A stretch of DNA of 64,000 bases from Schaalia sp. 19OD2882 (GTDB lineage: Bacteria > Actinomycetota > Actinomycetes > Actinomycetales > Actinomycetaceae). The position numbers were made by a program, and so were the translations under genes. Positions 18,335-26,216 of the stretch are shown one piece after another. The first letter of the stretch is position 1; each line of letters begins with the position of its first letter. The stretch covers positions 620,001 through 684,000 of the forward strand of contig NZ_CP065521.1 in NCBI RefSeq assembly GCF_018986735.1, read 5' to 3'. Below the pieces are notes generated by a model. It ran no database searches, was not told where the DNA came from, and saw only the letters and a program-made list of their open reading frames with translations.

Positions 18335-18559
18335 GACTTGTCCTCCTGAGAATGATGGGCACACATTGCGTCCGGGTGCGGCGTCTTCGTGGCGCGCGGG
18401 TCCTGTGCCGACCATTTTCTCACCCAGGCCTCGATCCTCCAGGGCTTGCGCGCGCAAAGTGTCACGCCTTGTGTCTTCCAGGTGGATGTCTGTGCAGGTC
18501 GGCTCATGCGAATCGTCGTGCAGGAGTGTCGAGGTGAAGGCATGACAGGTCGGGACCTG
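18335..18559. other. Intergenic, no gene recognised
   Basis: Upstream region of the aldo/keto reductase. I see no convincing coding frame, RNA or repeat here; the open frames present lack ribosome sites and family motifs. Confidence 0.4.
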
Positions 18560-18838
18560 ACCTGAAGAGCGCTGGTGACCTCGTCGACGACGCTTCGCAG
18601 CCTGGACTGGGCATGGTCCGGATCGCCCGCCAGCACGAAGCCGTGCAATGGTCGCCATGAATGGAGGCTGCTGCGGACGGTGGCGCGGTCGGCTGGACAT
18701 GCGGCGCGCGCCCGAAGGGCCCGCCAGGACAACCTGTAGGGGCTGGCAGAGTTCGTGACCAAGCCGATGTCGGTGCCATGTGCCGCATTGAGGTCTGCGA
18801 TGCGGCGATGCACGCGCGTGAGGAAGTCTTGAGGGCCG
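18560..18838 (-). pseudogene. Possible gene remnant (C-terminal fragment)
   Basis: The minus-strand frame reads a protein-like stretch of about 90 residues: FLTRVHRRIADLN, then IGLVTNSASPYRLSWRAL, then PLHGFVLAGDPDHAQSRLR. This has the feel of a real C-terminal domain, perhaps of the DUF4862 type; that name is a guess. No start is present, and the frame upstream is antisense to the TetR pseudogene. If real, the gene was cut by the event that brought in its neighbour. Confidence 0.25.
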
Positions 18839-19350
18839 TGCGCTCGACCAGACGCGACGGTGACCTTCGCTGGCAACGCAGTGAACGCAACCTCATGAGC
18901 GCATTCGCCTTGCTGCCGGCCCAGGGGCCCGCCATGAAGTTCACGGTGACCGCACTGGTCAAGGAAGTCGACATGGACAAGTCGACCTTCGACCTGCATC
19001 ACCCGGATGTGCGCAGCCTCGCGCAGGCCTGCGCCGCCCAGGTGGCAGATGAACTGGTCGACGAGGTCGACGCGCGCGGCCCGCCGGCTCCGTATCTTCA
19101 GTGACCCGAGGGTTTCATCCGCGGATTCATCGCGTGTCTGGACGACCCGCACGGGTGCCGGCGGGCCGGGGAGCCTCTTGCCAACCAACTGCTCGACCCC
19201 TTCATGAATCGACCGGTCGAGAGGATCGAGTCCGAGGTGGCAACCCTGCCGGTCCACCACCGACTCCCACCGGTCCGGGTTCGCTTCACGTCCGTCCACT
19301 GGCTTCATGGGGACGGTCCCGTGCCTGCTGGATCGGGATCGCGCCGGCCC
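18838..19350 (+). pseudogene. TetR-family regulator, disrupted by an in-frame stop
   Basis: From GTG 18838 the frame reads RSERNLMSAFALL, then MKFTVTALVKEVDMDKSTFD and LHHPDVRSLAQA. This is the layout of a TetR helix-turn-helix, where the usual ATFYLHYRD appears here as STFDLHHPD. A TGA at 19102-19104 stops it after 88 codons. The same frame continues as PEGFIRGFIACLDD and LLDPFMNRPVERIES for about 80 more codons, like the regulator's helical domain. The Y-to-D change in the recognition region plus the stop point to decay rather than a functional repressor. No ribosome site is obvious. Confidence 0.5.
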
Positions 19351-19438
19351 GGAGGGCGAGGTCGGGGCCGCCTAGGCGAAACTCTTGGACTGACGGGTGG
19401 ACTGTCGAGCCTTGGAACCCAGAACACTGTCCTGGTGC

Positions 19439-19506
19439 CGACATTGCTGTCCTGCTACCGACGTCGCAACGTCGGTACGAATACCGCAACGTCGGTAGGA
19501 GCGCCG
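19439..19506 (+). repeat. Structured repeat, copy A (3' side of NYN gene)
   Basis: Contains CGACATTGCTGT followed by CTGCTACC, then the perfect hairpin ACCGACGT-CGCA-ACGTCGGT (19457-19476), then another AACGTCGGTAGGAGCGC. The same modular sequence recurs at 20519-20606 in the same orientation. I do not recognise the family. Confidence 0.7.
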
Positions 19507-19588
19507 CCGCCAATAATCTCTGGATCTCAAATGGCAGGTTTGCAGGTCGTGCCGAGTGATGGCCGAAGGTTTCAGCGCTTCCAAGCGA

Positions 19589-20272
19589 TCACTGCCCATG
19601 CTGTCGCGCTCGCCGTTTTCTTGGTGAGGTCCAAGTTGGGTCGTGTACCCACTCCGCAGGCCGCCTGAACTGGATGCCGTCAACCGTGAACTGGTCCGGC
19701 AGTTGACTCTGCCGGATCTTGTTCTCGCCAATCGAGAACGAGCTCGGGAGCAAGGATTTGAGTTCATTGGAATGACGGTTCGGCGGGAAGGCAGCCACCA
19801 GAGTGACAGTGCTGTTCAGGCGCCGTACAGTTCTGATCGCCGGTGCCATGTCACTGTCTGCGGAGATGATCAGTGCCATGTCCATGTTGCCCTGAAGTGC
19901 GTCGGAAACCAGCTGAACGGCAATGTTCACATCCGTCTCCTTCTCCTCGTAGGTCACATACTCCAACTCACAATTGTGGCATTTGCGAGTCTTTCTCTGG
20001 TATCGCCCTTGGACGACCTGGAGAACATCGGGATGCTTGCGTTTCATCGCGTCGATGTGGTGCGCCTGTCGACTTGCTGCCGGGGGATCGTCCAGAACGC
20101 TGGAGGTGAAGTAGTAGACCTTGGTCAGGTCTGCCGCCGGCCGCATGCGTCGTACCAGCTCCACGACGTCGAGCCACAGGTACTTGCAGTGCGCTTGATC
20201 ATGAAGACCGTGGTACAAGTTGAACCCATCGATGTAGGCAATCAACCTCTCGCCTCGCGACACATCGCACAT
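19589..20272 (-). CDS. NYN-domain (PIN-like) putative ribonuclease
   Basis: A 227-residue protein with the NYN fold of metal-dependent RNases. The N-terminal IAYIDGFNLYHGL carries the first conserved Asp and Asn. KETDVNIAVQLVSDAL carries the second acid, and LIISADSDMAPAIR the third and fourth. A CxxC-like HNC segment (CHNCELEY) sits in the middle. It starts at ATG 20270-20272 behind TAGGAGGAG. A minus-strand GACAAT at 20306-20311 is a plausible -10 box. Its GC content is clearly lower than its neighbours', and two copies of a structured repeat flank it, which suggests a transferred module. Target RNA is unknown; defence or stress roles are inference only. Confidence 0.82.
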   Translation of the reverse strand: MCDVSRGERLIAYIDGFNLYHGLHDQAHCKYLWLDVVELVRRMRPAADLTKVYYFTSSVLDDPPAASRQAHHIDAMKRKHPDVLQVVQGRYQRKTRKCHNCELEYVTYEEKETDVNIAVQLVSDALQGNMDMALIISADSDMAPAIRTVRRLNSTVTLVAAFPPNRHSNELKSLLPSSFSIGENKIRQSQLPDQFTVDGIQFRRPAEWVHDPTWTSPRKRRARQHGQ

Positions 20273-20349
20273 GCCTACTCCTCCTAGGTGCCATCGCTGC
20301 GATCATTGTCTCATTTGAGCTGAACATGCGGCAGAATCGGCTATCATGG

Positions 20350-20421
20350 GTATCACCCCGCCTGGTTGTCTCCCGCCAGCCAGTGCCCGACGCCCGCCAG
20401 CACTGGCGGGCGTCTTTGTGT
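20350..20421 (+). ncRNA. Candidate small RNA with intrinsic terminator
   Basis: TATCAT at 20342-20347 resembles a -10 box. About 40 nt later lies a near-ideal terminator: a 12-bp stem GACGCCCGCCAG / CTGGCGGGCGTC, a 2-nt loop and a TTTGTG tail. No coding frame with a ribosome site fits between. This suggests a transcript of about 70 nt, reading away from the divergent NYN gene. It matches no RNA family I know. A short leader for a lost gene is the alternative. Confidence 0.35.
20389..20420 (+). terminator. Intrinsic terminator
   Basis: Perfect 12-bp GC-rich stem (20389-20400 with 20403-20414) followed by TTTGTG. It reads in the plus direction, where no intact gene precedes it. Confidence 0.65.
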
Positions 20422-20518
20422 GTGGCGACGATGCACACTTGGCGGCGAGTGGTGGTTCGTGGTTCGGAGCTCAGGGCGGCCGCTGGAGGTCGAGATCATC
20501 GCGGACTGCAAGGCGCGA

Positions 20519-20606
20519 TCGACATTGCTGTATTGCTACCGGTGTTGCTGTCTTCCTACCGACGTCGCAACGTCGGTGGGAGCGCATCAACGTCGGTGGC
20601 GGCGCT
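20519..20606 (+). repeat. Structured repeat, copy B (5' side of NYN gene)
   Basis: CGACATTGCTGT, TTGCTACC, a second TTGCTGTCTTCCTACC and the hairpin ACCGACGT-CGCA-ACGTCGGT (20558-20577), then two more AACGTCGGTGG units. It matches copy A in order and orientation. The rest of 20422-20672 shows no gene. Confidence 0.7.
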
Positions 20607-20672
20607 TCGACATCGGGTGGCGACACAGCGCCCTCGTTGCCCCTTGTCGTCCCCGTCAACTATTTCCTCATG

Positions 20673-21026
20673 TCACAGCCACTTTCGGCGCTTGGGCCAC
20701 GCCAGTGACCCCAAGGCGACCAGGGCTCTCAGAACCGCCACCGCCGGGTGGCCCCACCACGTGTCCAGCTTCGGCATGTGAGTGAAGTTCATGCCATACC
20801 AGTCCACGATCAAGGTCAATGGCACGAAGATCGCCGTGGCCACCGTCAGCACCGTCATGATGTGGTTCTGCTGGACGTCCAGGTGCATCTTGTGCAGGTC
20901 CCGCATCTGCATGGCCTGGTCGCGCAGCTTCTCCAGACGACCAGCGATCGCGCGGAAGTAGTGCAGCTCATGGTCCTGGAAGAAGGAGTTCTCGTTCTCC
21001 TCCAGGAAGCGGGCAAGGTCGGGTCG
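20673..21026 (-). pseudogene. CorA-type magnesium transporter, 3' fragment
   Basis: About 117 codons encode the end of a CorA protein: helix residues FFQDHELHYFRAIAGRLEKL, then HIMTVLTVATAIFVPLTLI (first membrane helix), the selectivity motif GMNF, and the second membrane helix before the KRRKWL tail. The large cytoplasmic N-terminal domain (about 200 residues) is missing. Sequence homology stops abruptly near 21027, just before the TetR promoter, so the gene was truncated, probably when the neighbouring regulator module was inserted. Not expected to be functional. Confidence 0.8.
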
Positions 21027-21036
21027 GCGGCATCGG

Positions 21037-21077
21037 TTGACGACAGGGAGTGAACAGTGTTCACTGAACAGTGTTCA
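21037..21077 (+). promoter_or_regulatory. TetR promoter with two tandem palindromic operators
   Basis: A -35-like TTGACG (21037-21042) precedes two identical perfect palindromes, TGAACAGTGTTCA, at 21051-21063 and 21065-21077. Their centres are 14 bp apart. They cover the expected -10 region, 48 bp before the regulator start. This is the usual place for a TetR protein to repress its own operon. Confidence 0.75.
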
Positions 21078-21124
21078 GTTGCACTTCGGTGCGGCCCCGT
21101 GTGCGCGGGACAGGGGGAGGCAAG

Positions 21125-21775
21125 ATGCCCAAGCGAATGATCGACCGCGAGGCCCTGGTCGACCACGCCTACCGGATCGCCCAGGAGGAAGGGCTGTCCC
21201 AATTGTCCGTGCGCAAACTCGCCTCCGCCTGCGGGATCGCCGTGGGATCCGTCTACACCCACTTCCCCTCCAAGACGGACCTGACCAACGCCGTCATCGG
21301 CCACCACTTCACCGAGGCAGTCGTCGCCGACTTCTGCCACATGCGACCCGGCGAAGGCTTCGTCGCCTACCTGCGACGCCTGGAAGGTGCCATGCACAAG
21401 GTCCTGGCCACCTACCGGCGGACCTGGCTGGAGGAGATCCAACGCCTTCCCTACGAGGAACGGCTGATCGGGCACCAAGCAGAAGCCCGACACTTCGCCC
21501 ACATCTCCATAGGCCTGTTGCAGGTCCTGGCCGCGGACCCGCAGGTCGACCGCTCTCGACTGGTCGGTCCACTGTCACCCGAGGCGCTGTGCGACATGGT
21601 CACGGACCATCTGATCGCTGCCCTTCGTCAAGGATCCTCCAGCCAAACCCTCATCGCCCTGATCGAAAATGCCCTGTACCCAGTGGCAACGACCAGCGGC
21701 AACGCCCCGACAGGGGCCAACACCTCGCGCCACACCGGTACCGCAATTCACTCCGCGGAAGGAGTCCAACGATGA
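21125..21775 (+). CDS. TetR-family transcriptional regulator
   Basis: A 216-residue repressor. The N-terminal helix-turn-helix reads SQLSVRKLASACGIAVGSVYTHFPSKTDL split across residues about 24-52, a classic TetR layout. The C-terminal ligand domain is helical and not assignable to a subfamily. ATG 21125 follows GGGGAGG. It overlaps the next gene by 4 bp (ATGA), so regulator and membrane protein are co-translated. The double palindrome upstream is the likely operator, implying autoregulation of both genes. The inducer is unknown. Confidence 0.88.
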   Translation: MPKRMIDREALVDHAYRIAQEEGLSQLSVRKLASACGIAVGSVYTHFPSKTDLTNAVIGHHFTEAVVADFCHMRPGEGFVAYLRRLEGAMHKVLATYRRTWLEEIQRLPYEERLIGHQAEARHFAHISIGLLQVLAADPQVDRSRLVGPLSPEALCDMVTDHLIAALRQGSSSQTLIALIENALYPVATTSGNAPTGANTSRHTGTAIHSAEGVQR

Positions 21776-22701
21776 CACCCATGGTTGCCTGCGCCGCCAC
21801 AGCCATCACCACAGCACTGGTCATGTACACCATCGGAGTCTTCGCACAGCGCCGCACAGGAACCCTTCATCCGCGACACCTCGTCCTTTTCGTCCTCGGC
21901 CTGCTGTTCGATGGCGTGGGCACCACGATCATGTCCGCTGTGGCAGGTGCCCAAGGCACCTCGGCCAGCCCCCTGCACGCGGCCTCCGGAGTGGCGGCAC
22001 TGGCCCTCATGGCCCTGCACACCATCTGGGCAGGCGTCATCCTGTGGCGCAGGAAGCGCCAATGGGTCGCGGGCTTCCACCGCTTCAGCGTGGTCGTCTG
22101 GCTGTTCTGGCTGGTCCCGTACGTCATCGGGATGCTGCTGGGCATCCCCGTCATCGCCCTGTCCGACACCGCGGTCACAGTCGCCGCAGTGGCTGTCGTT
22201 GCCGTCATCGCCCTGGCACTGGCAGTGGCGGAGGGCGCCCTCGACTGCCGTGTCGACAGGAAGTCCCTGCTGCTGGTCGCCGGAATCGTGTGGGTCGTCG
22301 CCGGTGCCAACGTCATGGCGATAGGCGTGGGCGCCACACGCTCGGTCAACTCCTCCTCGATCCTCGTGGTCCTGGGTCTCATCGCGGCAGGGGTGGCGGT
22401 TTTCACCGCATTCCACACGATGTTCGGTCGACTCCTCGTGCGCAATGCGGCGCGGATCCGCGCCCTGGAGGCCGAACGTCACGCCCCGTGGCGATTCCTG
22501 GACCTTCGCGGCTGGATCGTCATGAGCGTGATGATCGCCCTGGGATTCGGCTTGAGAGCCACAGGCATGGTCCCCGGATGGTTCTTCGCGTTCTTCTACA
22601 CGGGATTGGGCGCGGCGCTGGCACTGACAGGAGTCGGCTTCCTCATGCACCGCGTCCAGGGCGCCGGCTGGACCTTCCACCGCAGCCGCCAGGCGGCGTG
22701 A
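21772..22701 (+). CDS. HsmA/TIGR03987-like membrane protein, extended
   Basis: A 309-residue protein with about 9 membrane helices. The first 130 residues resemble the small HsmA (TIGR03987) family: ALVMYTIGVFAQRRTG, then HLVLFVLGLLFDGVGTTIM, LHTIWAGVIL and the FHRFSVVVWLFWLVPYVIG signature. Family members are normally about 130 residues, so residues 130-309 are an added set of helices separated by a charged loop (RNAARIRALEAERHAPW). The function of the family is not established. Co-translated with the TetR gene upstream, it is probably an induced envelope or efflux-related protein. Confidence 0.65.
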   Translation: MTPMVACAATAITTALVMYTIGVFAQRRTGTLHPRHLVLFVLGLLFDGVGTTIMSAVAGAQGTSASPLHAASGVAALALMALHTIWAGVILWRRKRQWVAGFHRFSVVVWLFWLVPYVIGMLLGIPVIALSDTAVTVAAVAVVAVIALALAVAEGALDCRVDRKSLLLVAGIVWVVAGANVMAIGVGATRSVNSSSILVVLGLIAAGVAVFTAFHTMFGRLLVRNAARIRALEAERHAPWRFLDLRGWIVMSVMIALGFGLRATGMVPGWFFAFFYTGLGAALALTGVGFLMHRVQGAGWTFHRSRQAA

Positions 22702-22774
22702 GGTCAGCGGCGGCAGGCGTCGTGGGATGCGTGCCGCATGCGGTCGACCAGCCCGGCGCCCTCGTCAAGTGGCA

Positions 22775-23962
22775 TCACAAGGAAGCGCGCCCCCTGCTGC
22801 GGCCCAACGCCATGCCCACCACCGCAATGGCGACGGCGAACAGCGCGGTGATCCCACAATCGACCAGCAACGGAGCCAGCACCCGGGTGGATGCGTCGAT
22901 CGCGTCCTGGGCCCCCTGGATCGCGCTGGTCGCCCAGAACGCGGGCGTCAGCTTCGACGCCGTGATCACCGGGGCCGGGAGCAAGTCCGCAGGAACCCAC
23001 GCACCCGACAAGAATGCGAGAAGCATTCCGCCGATGTTCGCCACCGCATTGGCCGCCTCCACACTGGTGCCCAACTGGCCCAGCAGGAATCCGATCGACA
23101 CGCCCACCAGGGTGTACGCACCCAAGGACAAGGCGACGATTCCCAGCAGAGCAACATTGGCCGCGCTCACGTGCCCCGAGGCGAAGAGGATGGTGGACAG
23201 GCCCACGATCCACGTCCAGCCGACCAGGCCGACCACCAGGCACGCGGCCAGCAGGCCCACGCTGCGTCCACGTGCCGTCTGGGGCGAGGCCAACAGACGC
23301 GAGCGCGTCGCCCGGCGGCTGAGCGAGGCCATCATGGTCGCGATCATGACCACCGAGAACGCCAACAACGGATAGGTCGACATCTTCGCCATGACCACGA
23401 AGGAATCCGGCAGGGCGCCGGCGCGGCTGGCGATGAGGACCGCCTTGGACGTGGCCGAGGTCGACTGGTCCGCAGCGTCGGCGGCCGCCTGGGCGCTGGC
23501 GCCCACACGCAGGTTGTCCTTGGCGTGCTCCACCCACGTGTTCACGGTCAGTTCTTCCAAGCGCCCGTACGCCGAGTCAGGGCTGACGATGGTCTGCAAC
23601 GTCGGTTTGGCGGCTCCGGTTGTCGCAGCATTTTGCAGGGAGTCGCCGAAACCCTTCGGGATCACCAGGATGAATTCGGTGCGGGCCTTGGCCACCGCGT
23701 CCTGCATGGCCACCCGGTCGTCCTGCAGGGGCGCGACCTCACCGGAGTTCTCCACGTGGGCGCGCAGGGCCTTCGAGATCGTGGACTCGTCCCTGTCGAT
23801 GACGGACACGACGGTGTGGTGCTCCTTGAGCTGTGTCGGGTCGTCCGTATTGGCATTTGCCAAGCCCGACAGGACGCCGAACATGCTGAGTGCCACCAGG
23901 TAGACCAGGCCGTACCTCCAGTGTGCGGCCGCGATCTTCAGGGCAGTCTTACAAGTGGTCAT
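22775..23962 (-). CDS. ABC-2 type transporter permease (second subunit)
   Basis: A 395-residue permease: one N-terminal membrane helix, a large extracytoplasmic domain (about residues 40-200), then five or six membrane helices from about residue 210, with the ABC-2 signature region around GGMLLAFLSGAWVPADLLP. It overlaps the preceding permease by 14 bp and forms an exporter with it and the ATPase at 25096. The layout resembles drug or lipid exporters of the YhgE/LinearmycinR type. Substrate not predictable. The GTG/ATG start overlaps the upstream stop, as in tightly coupled operons. Confidence 0.82.
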   Translation of the reverse strand: MTTCKTALKIAAAHWRYGLVYLVALSMFGVLSGLANANTDDPTQLKEHHTVVSVIDRDESTISKALRAHVENSGEVAPLQDDRVAMQDAVAKARTEFILVIPKGFGDSLQNAATTGAAKPTLQTIVSPDSAYGRLEELTVNTWVEHAKDNLRVGASAQAAADAADQSTSATSKAVLIASRAGALPDSFVVMAKMSTYPLLAFSVVMIATMMASLSRRATRSRLLASPQTARGRSVGLLAACLVVGLVGWTWIVGLSTILFASGHVSAANVALLGIVALSLGAYTLVGVSIGFLLGQLGTSVEAANAVANIGGMLLAFLSGAWVPADLLPAPVITASKLTPAFWATSAIQGAQDAIDASTRVLAPLLVDCGITALFAVAIAVVGMALGRSRGRASL

Positions 23963-25094
23963 GGCTCATCCTCCTCATGCGCACCAGGGCAAGGGCCAGG
24001 AACAGGGCGCCCATGCCCACCAGGACCAGGCAACTGGTCGCGAAGGGGCGCAAGGTGTCGTAGTACAGCAGCCCGTAGAAGGCGTGGGTCGCCTGCCACA
24101 GGGGGTTGATCCACGCCAGGACAGGGGCGTGAGTTTCGACGGCATCCGCGATCCTCATCGTGGGCGGGCCGTACAGGCCCGTCAGCAGCGACAGGGGAGT
24201 CGTGATGATTGCCACCGCGGTCCCCGACATCTTGGGGAATGTCCCCATCAGGGCGCCCGCCCCGGCAGCCATGAAGGACGAGGCTGCGATCACGACGAAC
24301 CCCAGGTACCAGTGGCTTCCGAAGTGGGTGCCCGCGATGAACCGCATGACCAGGAACACCGGAGTCGTGTACAGGAAGGCGCCCACCCAGGCCGCTGCCA
24401 AGGTTGCGACGGTCGTCTTCCACCGGGGCACTGCCGCCATGGTGCGTCTGGCGCCCAACGCGCCGCTGGGCGCCATGAGACCGTTGACGGCTCGCAGGGG
24501 GATGGACATGCCCATGCCTGCACTGAGCGCCAACAGGGCGAAGTAGTAGCGCGCACTGGAGTCGGCGCCGGGTGGGGTCACCTGGAGTCTCTCGGTGAAG
24601 GTCTCCTTGTCCTTGGCAACGGCAAGTTGCTGGGGCGATGCCCCGGACAGGACCAGGGCCTTGTGCTCGGCGGCGGTCTGCGTGTAGACGTCCAAGGCGC
24701 GCCGCAGGGCGATGGCCGCCGTCTTCGAATTGCCTTCGCTGGTCAGGTGCAGGACGGGAACACCGTCCTCGGCGACCACGTAACCAATGGTGGTGCCGGA
24801 CCTGGCGGCTGCGTCGACCTCGTCAACGGTGTCGTAGGACATGAGGTTGGCGAAGTGGTACTCCCCGTCCTTGTCCGCGAAGATCGACATGACCTGCCCC
24901 AGACCCGGTTCGGCCTGCCACGCCGCATCGTCGACCACGCCCAGGGGCTGTGGGCCGATGGTCACTGTCTTGCCGATGTTCGCGAACATCGTCATGAAGA
25001 TGAAGGTGAGGATCAAAGGGAACAACAGTGCCCAGACCAGGACCGCTCCCGTCCTGTTCAGTCGCAAGAACTCGTATGAGAAGACGGCACGCAT
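23949..25094 (-). CDS. ABC-2 type transporter permease (first subunit)
   Basis: A 381-residue permease with the same architecture as the next gene: one N-terminal helix (ALLFPLILTFIFMTMF), an extracytoplasmic domain of about 170 residues, then a bundle of helices. Start ATG 25092-25094, one base after the ATPase stop. The paired permeases with large external domains are typical of exporters for antibiotics or membrane-active compounds. The divergent two-component genes at 26217-27969 are the probable regulators. Confidence 0.83.
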   Translation of the reverse strand: MRAVFSYEFLRLNRTGAVLVWALLFPLILTFIFMTMFANIGKTVTIGPQPLGVVDDAAWQAEPGLGQVMSIFADKDGEYHFANLMSYDTVDEVDAAARSGTTIGYVVAEDGVPVLHLTSEGNSKTAAIALRRALDVYTQTAAEHKALVLSGASPQQLAVAKDKETFTERLQVTPPGADSSARYYFALLALSAGMGMSIPLRAVNGLMAPSGALGARRTMAAVPRWKTTVATLAAAWVGAFLYTTPVFLVMRFIAGTHFGSHWYLGFVVIAASSFMAAGAGALMGTFPKMSGTAVAIITTPLSLLTGLYGPPTMRIADAVETHAPVLAWINPLWQATHAFYGLLYYDTLRPFATSCLVLVGMGALFLALALVRMRRMSHDHL

Positions 25095-25095
25095 G

Positions 25096-26073
25096 TCAGG
25101 CCTCGTCCCTCAACTGTCGCCCGGTGATCTCCAGGAAGACCTCGTTCAGGGTCGGAGGCTCGGAGGTCACCCGGCCCATGGTCACCCCCGTTCCATGCAG
25201 CACCTCCAGGACGTCGCTGAGGTTGTGGGCGCCGGACAAGCACTCGATGAGCAAGTCGGAACCGTCGACGGAGGCCTTGCGGACGTGCTCCAGTGCTTCG
25301 ATGGCGCCCACCAGGGGATCCGGCACGGGGCTGGGGGAGAGGACCTCGATGCGGATCCTCTCTCCCGTGCCGATCATCGCCTTGAGTTCACTGGCGGTGC
25401 CCGCCGCCACCTGCGTGCCGTGGTCGACGATGAAGATGCGGTGGCACAATTCCTCGACCTCCTCCATGTAGTGGCTGGTGTAGACGATCGTCGCCCCCTG
25501 CTCGTTCAGGCGTTTGATGCCGTCCAGGATGGCGTTGCGGCTCTGCGGGTCCACGGCAACCGTCGGCTCGTCCAAGAAGATGAGCTCCGGCTGATGGGCG
25601 ATTCCGCAGGCAATGTTCAGGCGGCGCAGCAGGCCGCCGGAGAGCTTCTTCGGGCGGAACTTCGTGAACTTTTCCAGGCCGACGAATTCAATGGCCGCAT
25701 CCACGAGGTGTCGACGTCGAGCCGAGTCACTGACGTACAGGGCGCAGAAGGCGTCGATGTTCTCCCGCACGGTGAGCTCGTCGAAGACGGCGACGTCCTG
25801 CGGCACCACGCCGATACGTGCCTTGAGGTCGTAGGCGCCGGCCCGCATCGGCTGGCCGAAGACCCGGATGTCACCCTTGTCGTAGGTGAGCAACTGCAGG
25901 ATGCAGTTGATCGTCGTGGTCTTGCCGGAACCGTTGGGGCCCAGCAGGCCCAGGATTTCGCCGCGTTCGATGTCCAGGGAAAGGGTGTCCACGGCGACCA
26001 GTTCGCCGTAGCGCTTGACCAGGCCCTTGACCTGGACCGCCAGAGGCGGTGCTTGCAGATTCGCGTCCGACAT
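25096..26073 (-). CDS. ABC transporter ATP-binding protein
   Basis: A 325-residue ATPase of the DrrA/CcmA type. Walker A GPNGSGKTTT is near residue 45, the Q-loop at GVVPQDVAVF. The signature reads KLSGGLLRRLNIACG (LSGGL instead of LSGGQ, common in this subfamily). Walker B is LIFLDEPTVAVD and the H-loop YTSHYMEE. A C-terminal domain of about 80 residues follows, as in drug exporters. Start ATG 26071-26073 behind GGAAGGAG; longer in-frame starts exist but lack ribosome sites. First gene of a three-gene exporter operon, divergent from the kinase gene. Confidence 0.9.
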   Translation of the reverse strand: MSDANLQAPPLAVQVKGLVKRYGELVAVDTLSLDIERGEILGLLGPNGSGKTTTINCILQLLTYDKGDIRVFGQPMRAGAYDLKARIGVVPQDVAVFDELTVRENIDAFCALYVSDSARRRHLVDAAIEFVGLEKFTKFRPKKLSGGLLRRLNIACGIAHQPELIFLDEPTVAVDPQSRNAILDGIKRLNEQGATIVYTSHYMEEVEELCHRIFIVDHGTQVAAGTASELKAMIGTGERIRIEVLSPSPVPDPLVGAIEALEHVRKASVDGSDLLIECLSGAHNLSDVLEVLHGTGVTMGRVTSEPPTLNEVFLEITGRQLRDEA

Positions 26074-26204
26074 GGCCGCTCCTTCCATAGCGTCGATGGC
26101 GCCCATGTTGGCCGTTGACGCATGTCGACCGGAAGTGTGCGCTGTCACCACCATCAGGCGCCCCCGTGACTTCTGTCAGGGCTGCTGGCGGCCGTGGCTT
26201 GTCA

Positions 26205-26210
26205 GACAAT
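26205..26210 (+). promoter_or_regulatory. -10 box for leaderless kinase gene
   Basis: GACAAT then 6 nt then GTG 26217. There is no Shine-Dalgarno sequence before this start. Confidence 0.55.
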
Positions 26211-26216
26211 GGGGGC

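Noticed and set aside
18316..19308. Minus-strand frame of 330 codons
   Set aside because: Its first half is antisense to the TetR pseudogene and the end has no homology; only the middle part was kept, as a low-confidence remnant.
19439..20606. Insertion sequence carrying the NYN gene
   Set aside because: No transposase and no terminal inverted repeats; the flanking copies are direct and internally hairpinned.
23955..25079. Plus-strand frame of 374 codons
   Set aside because: His/Gln/Gly-rich antisense shadow of an ABC-2 permease.
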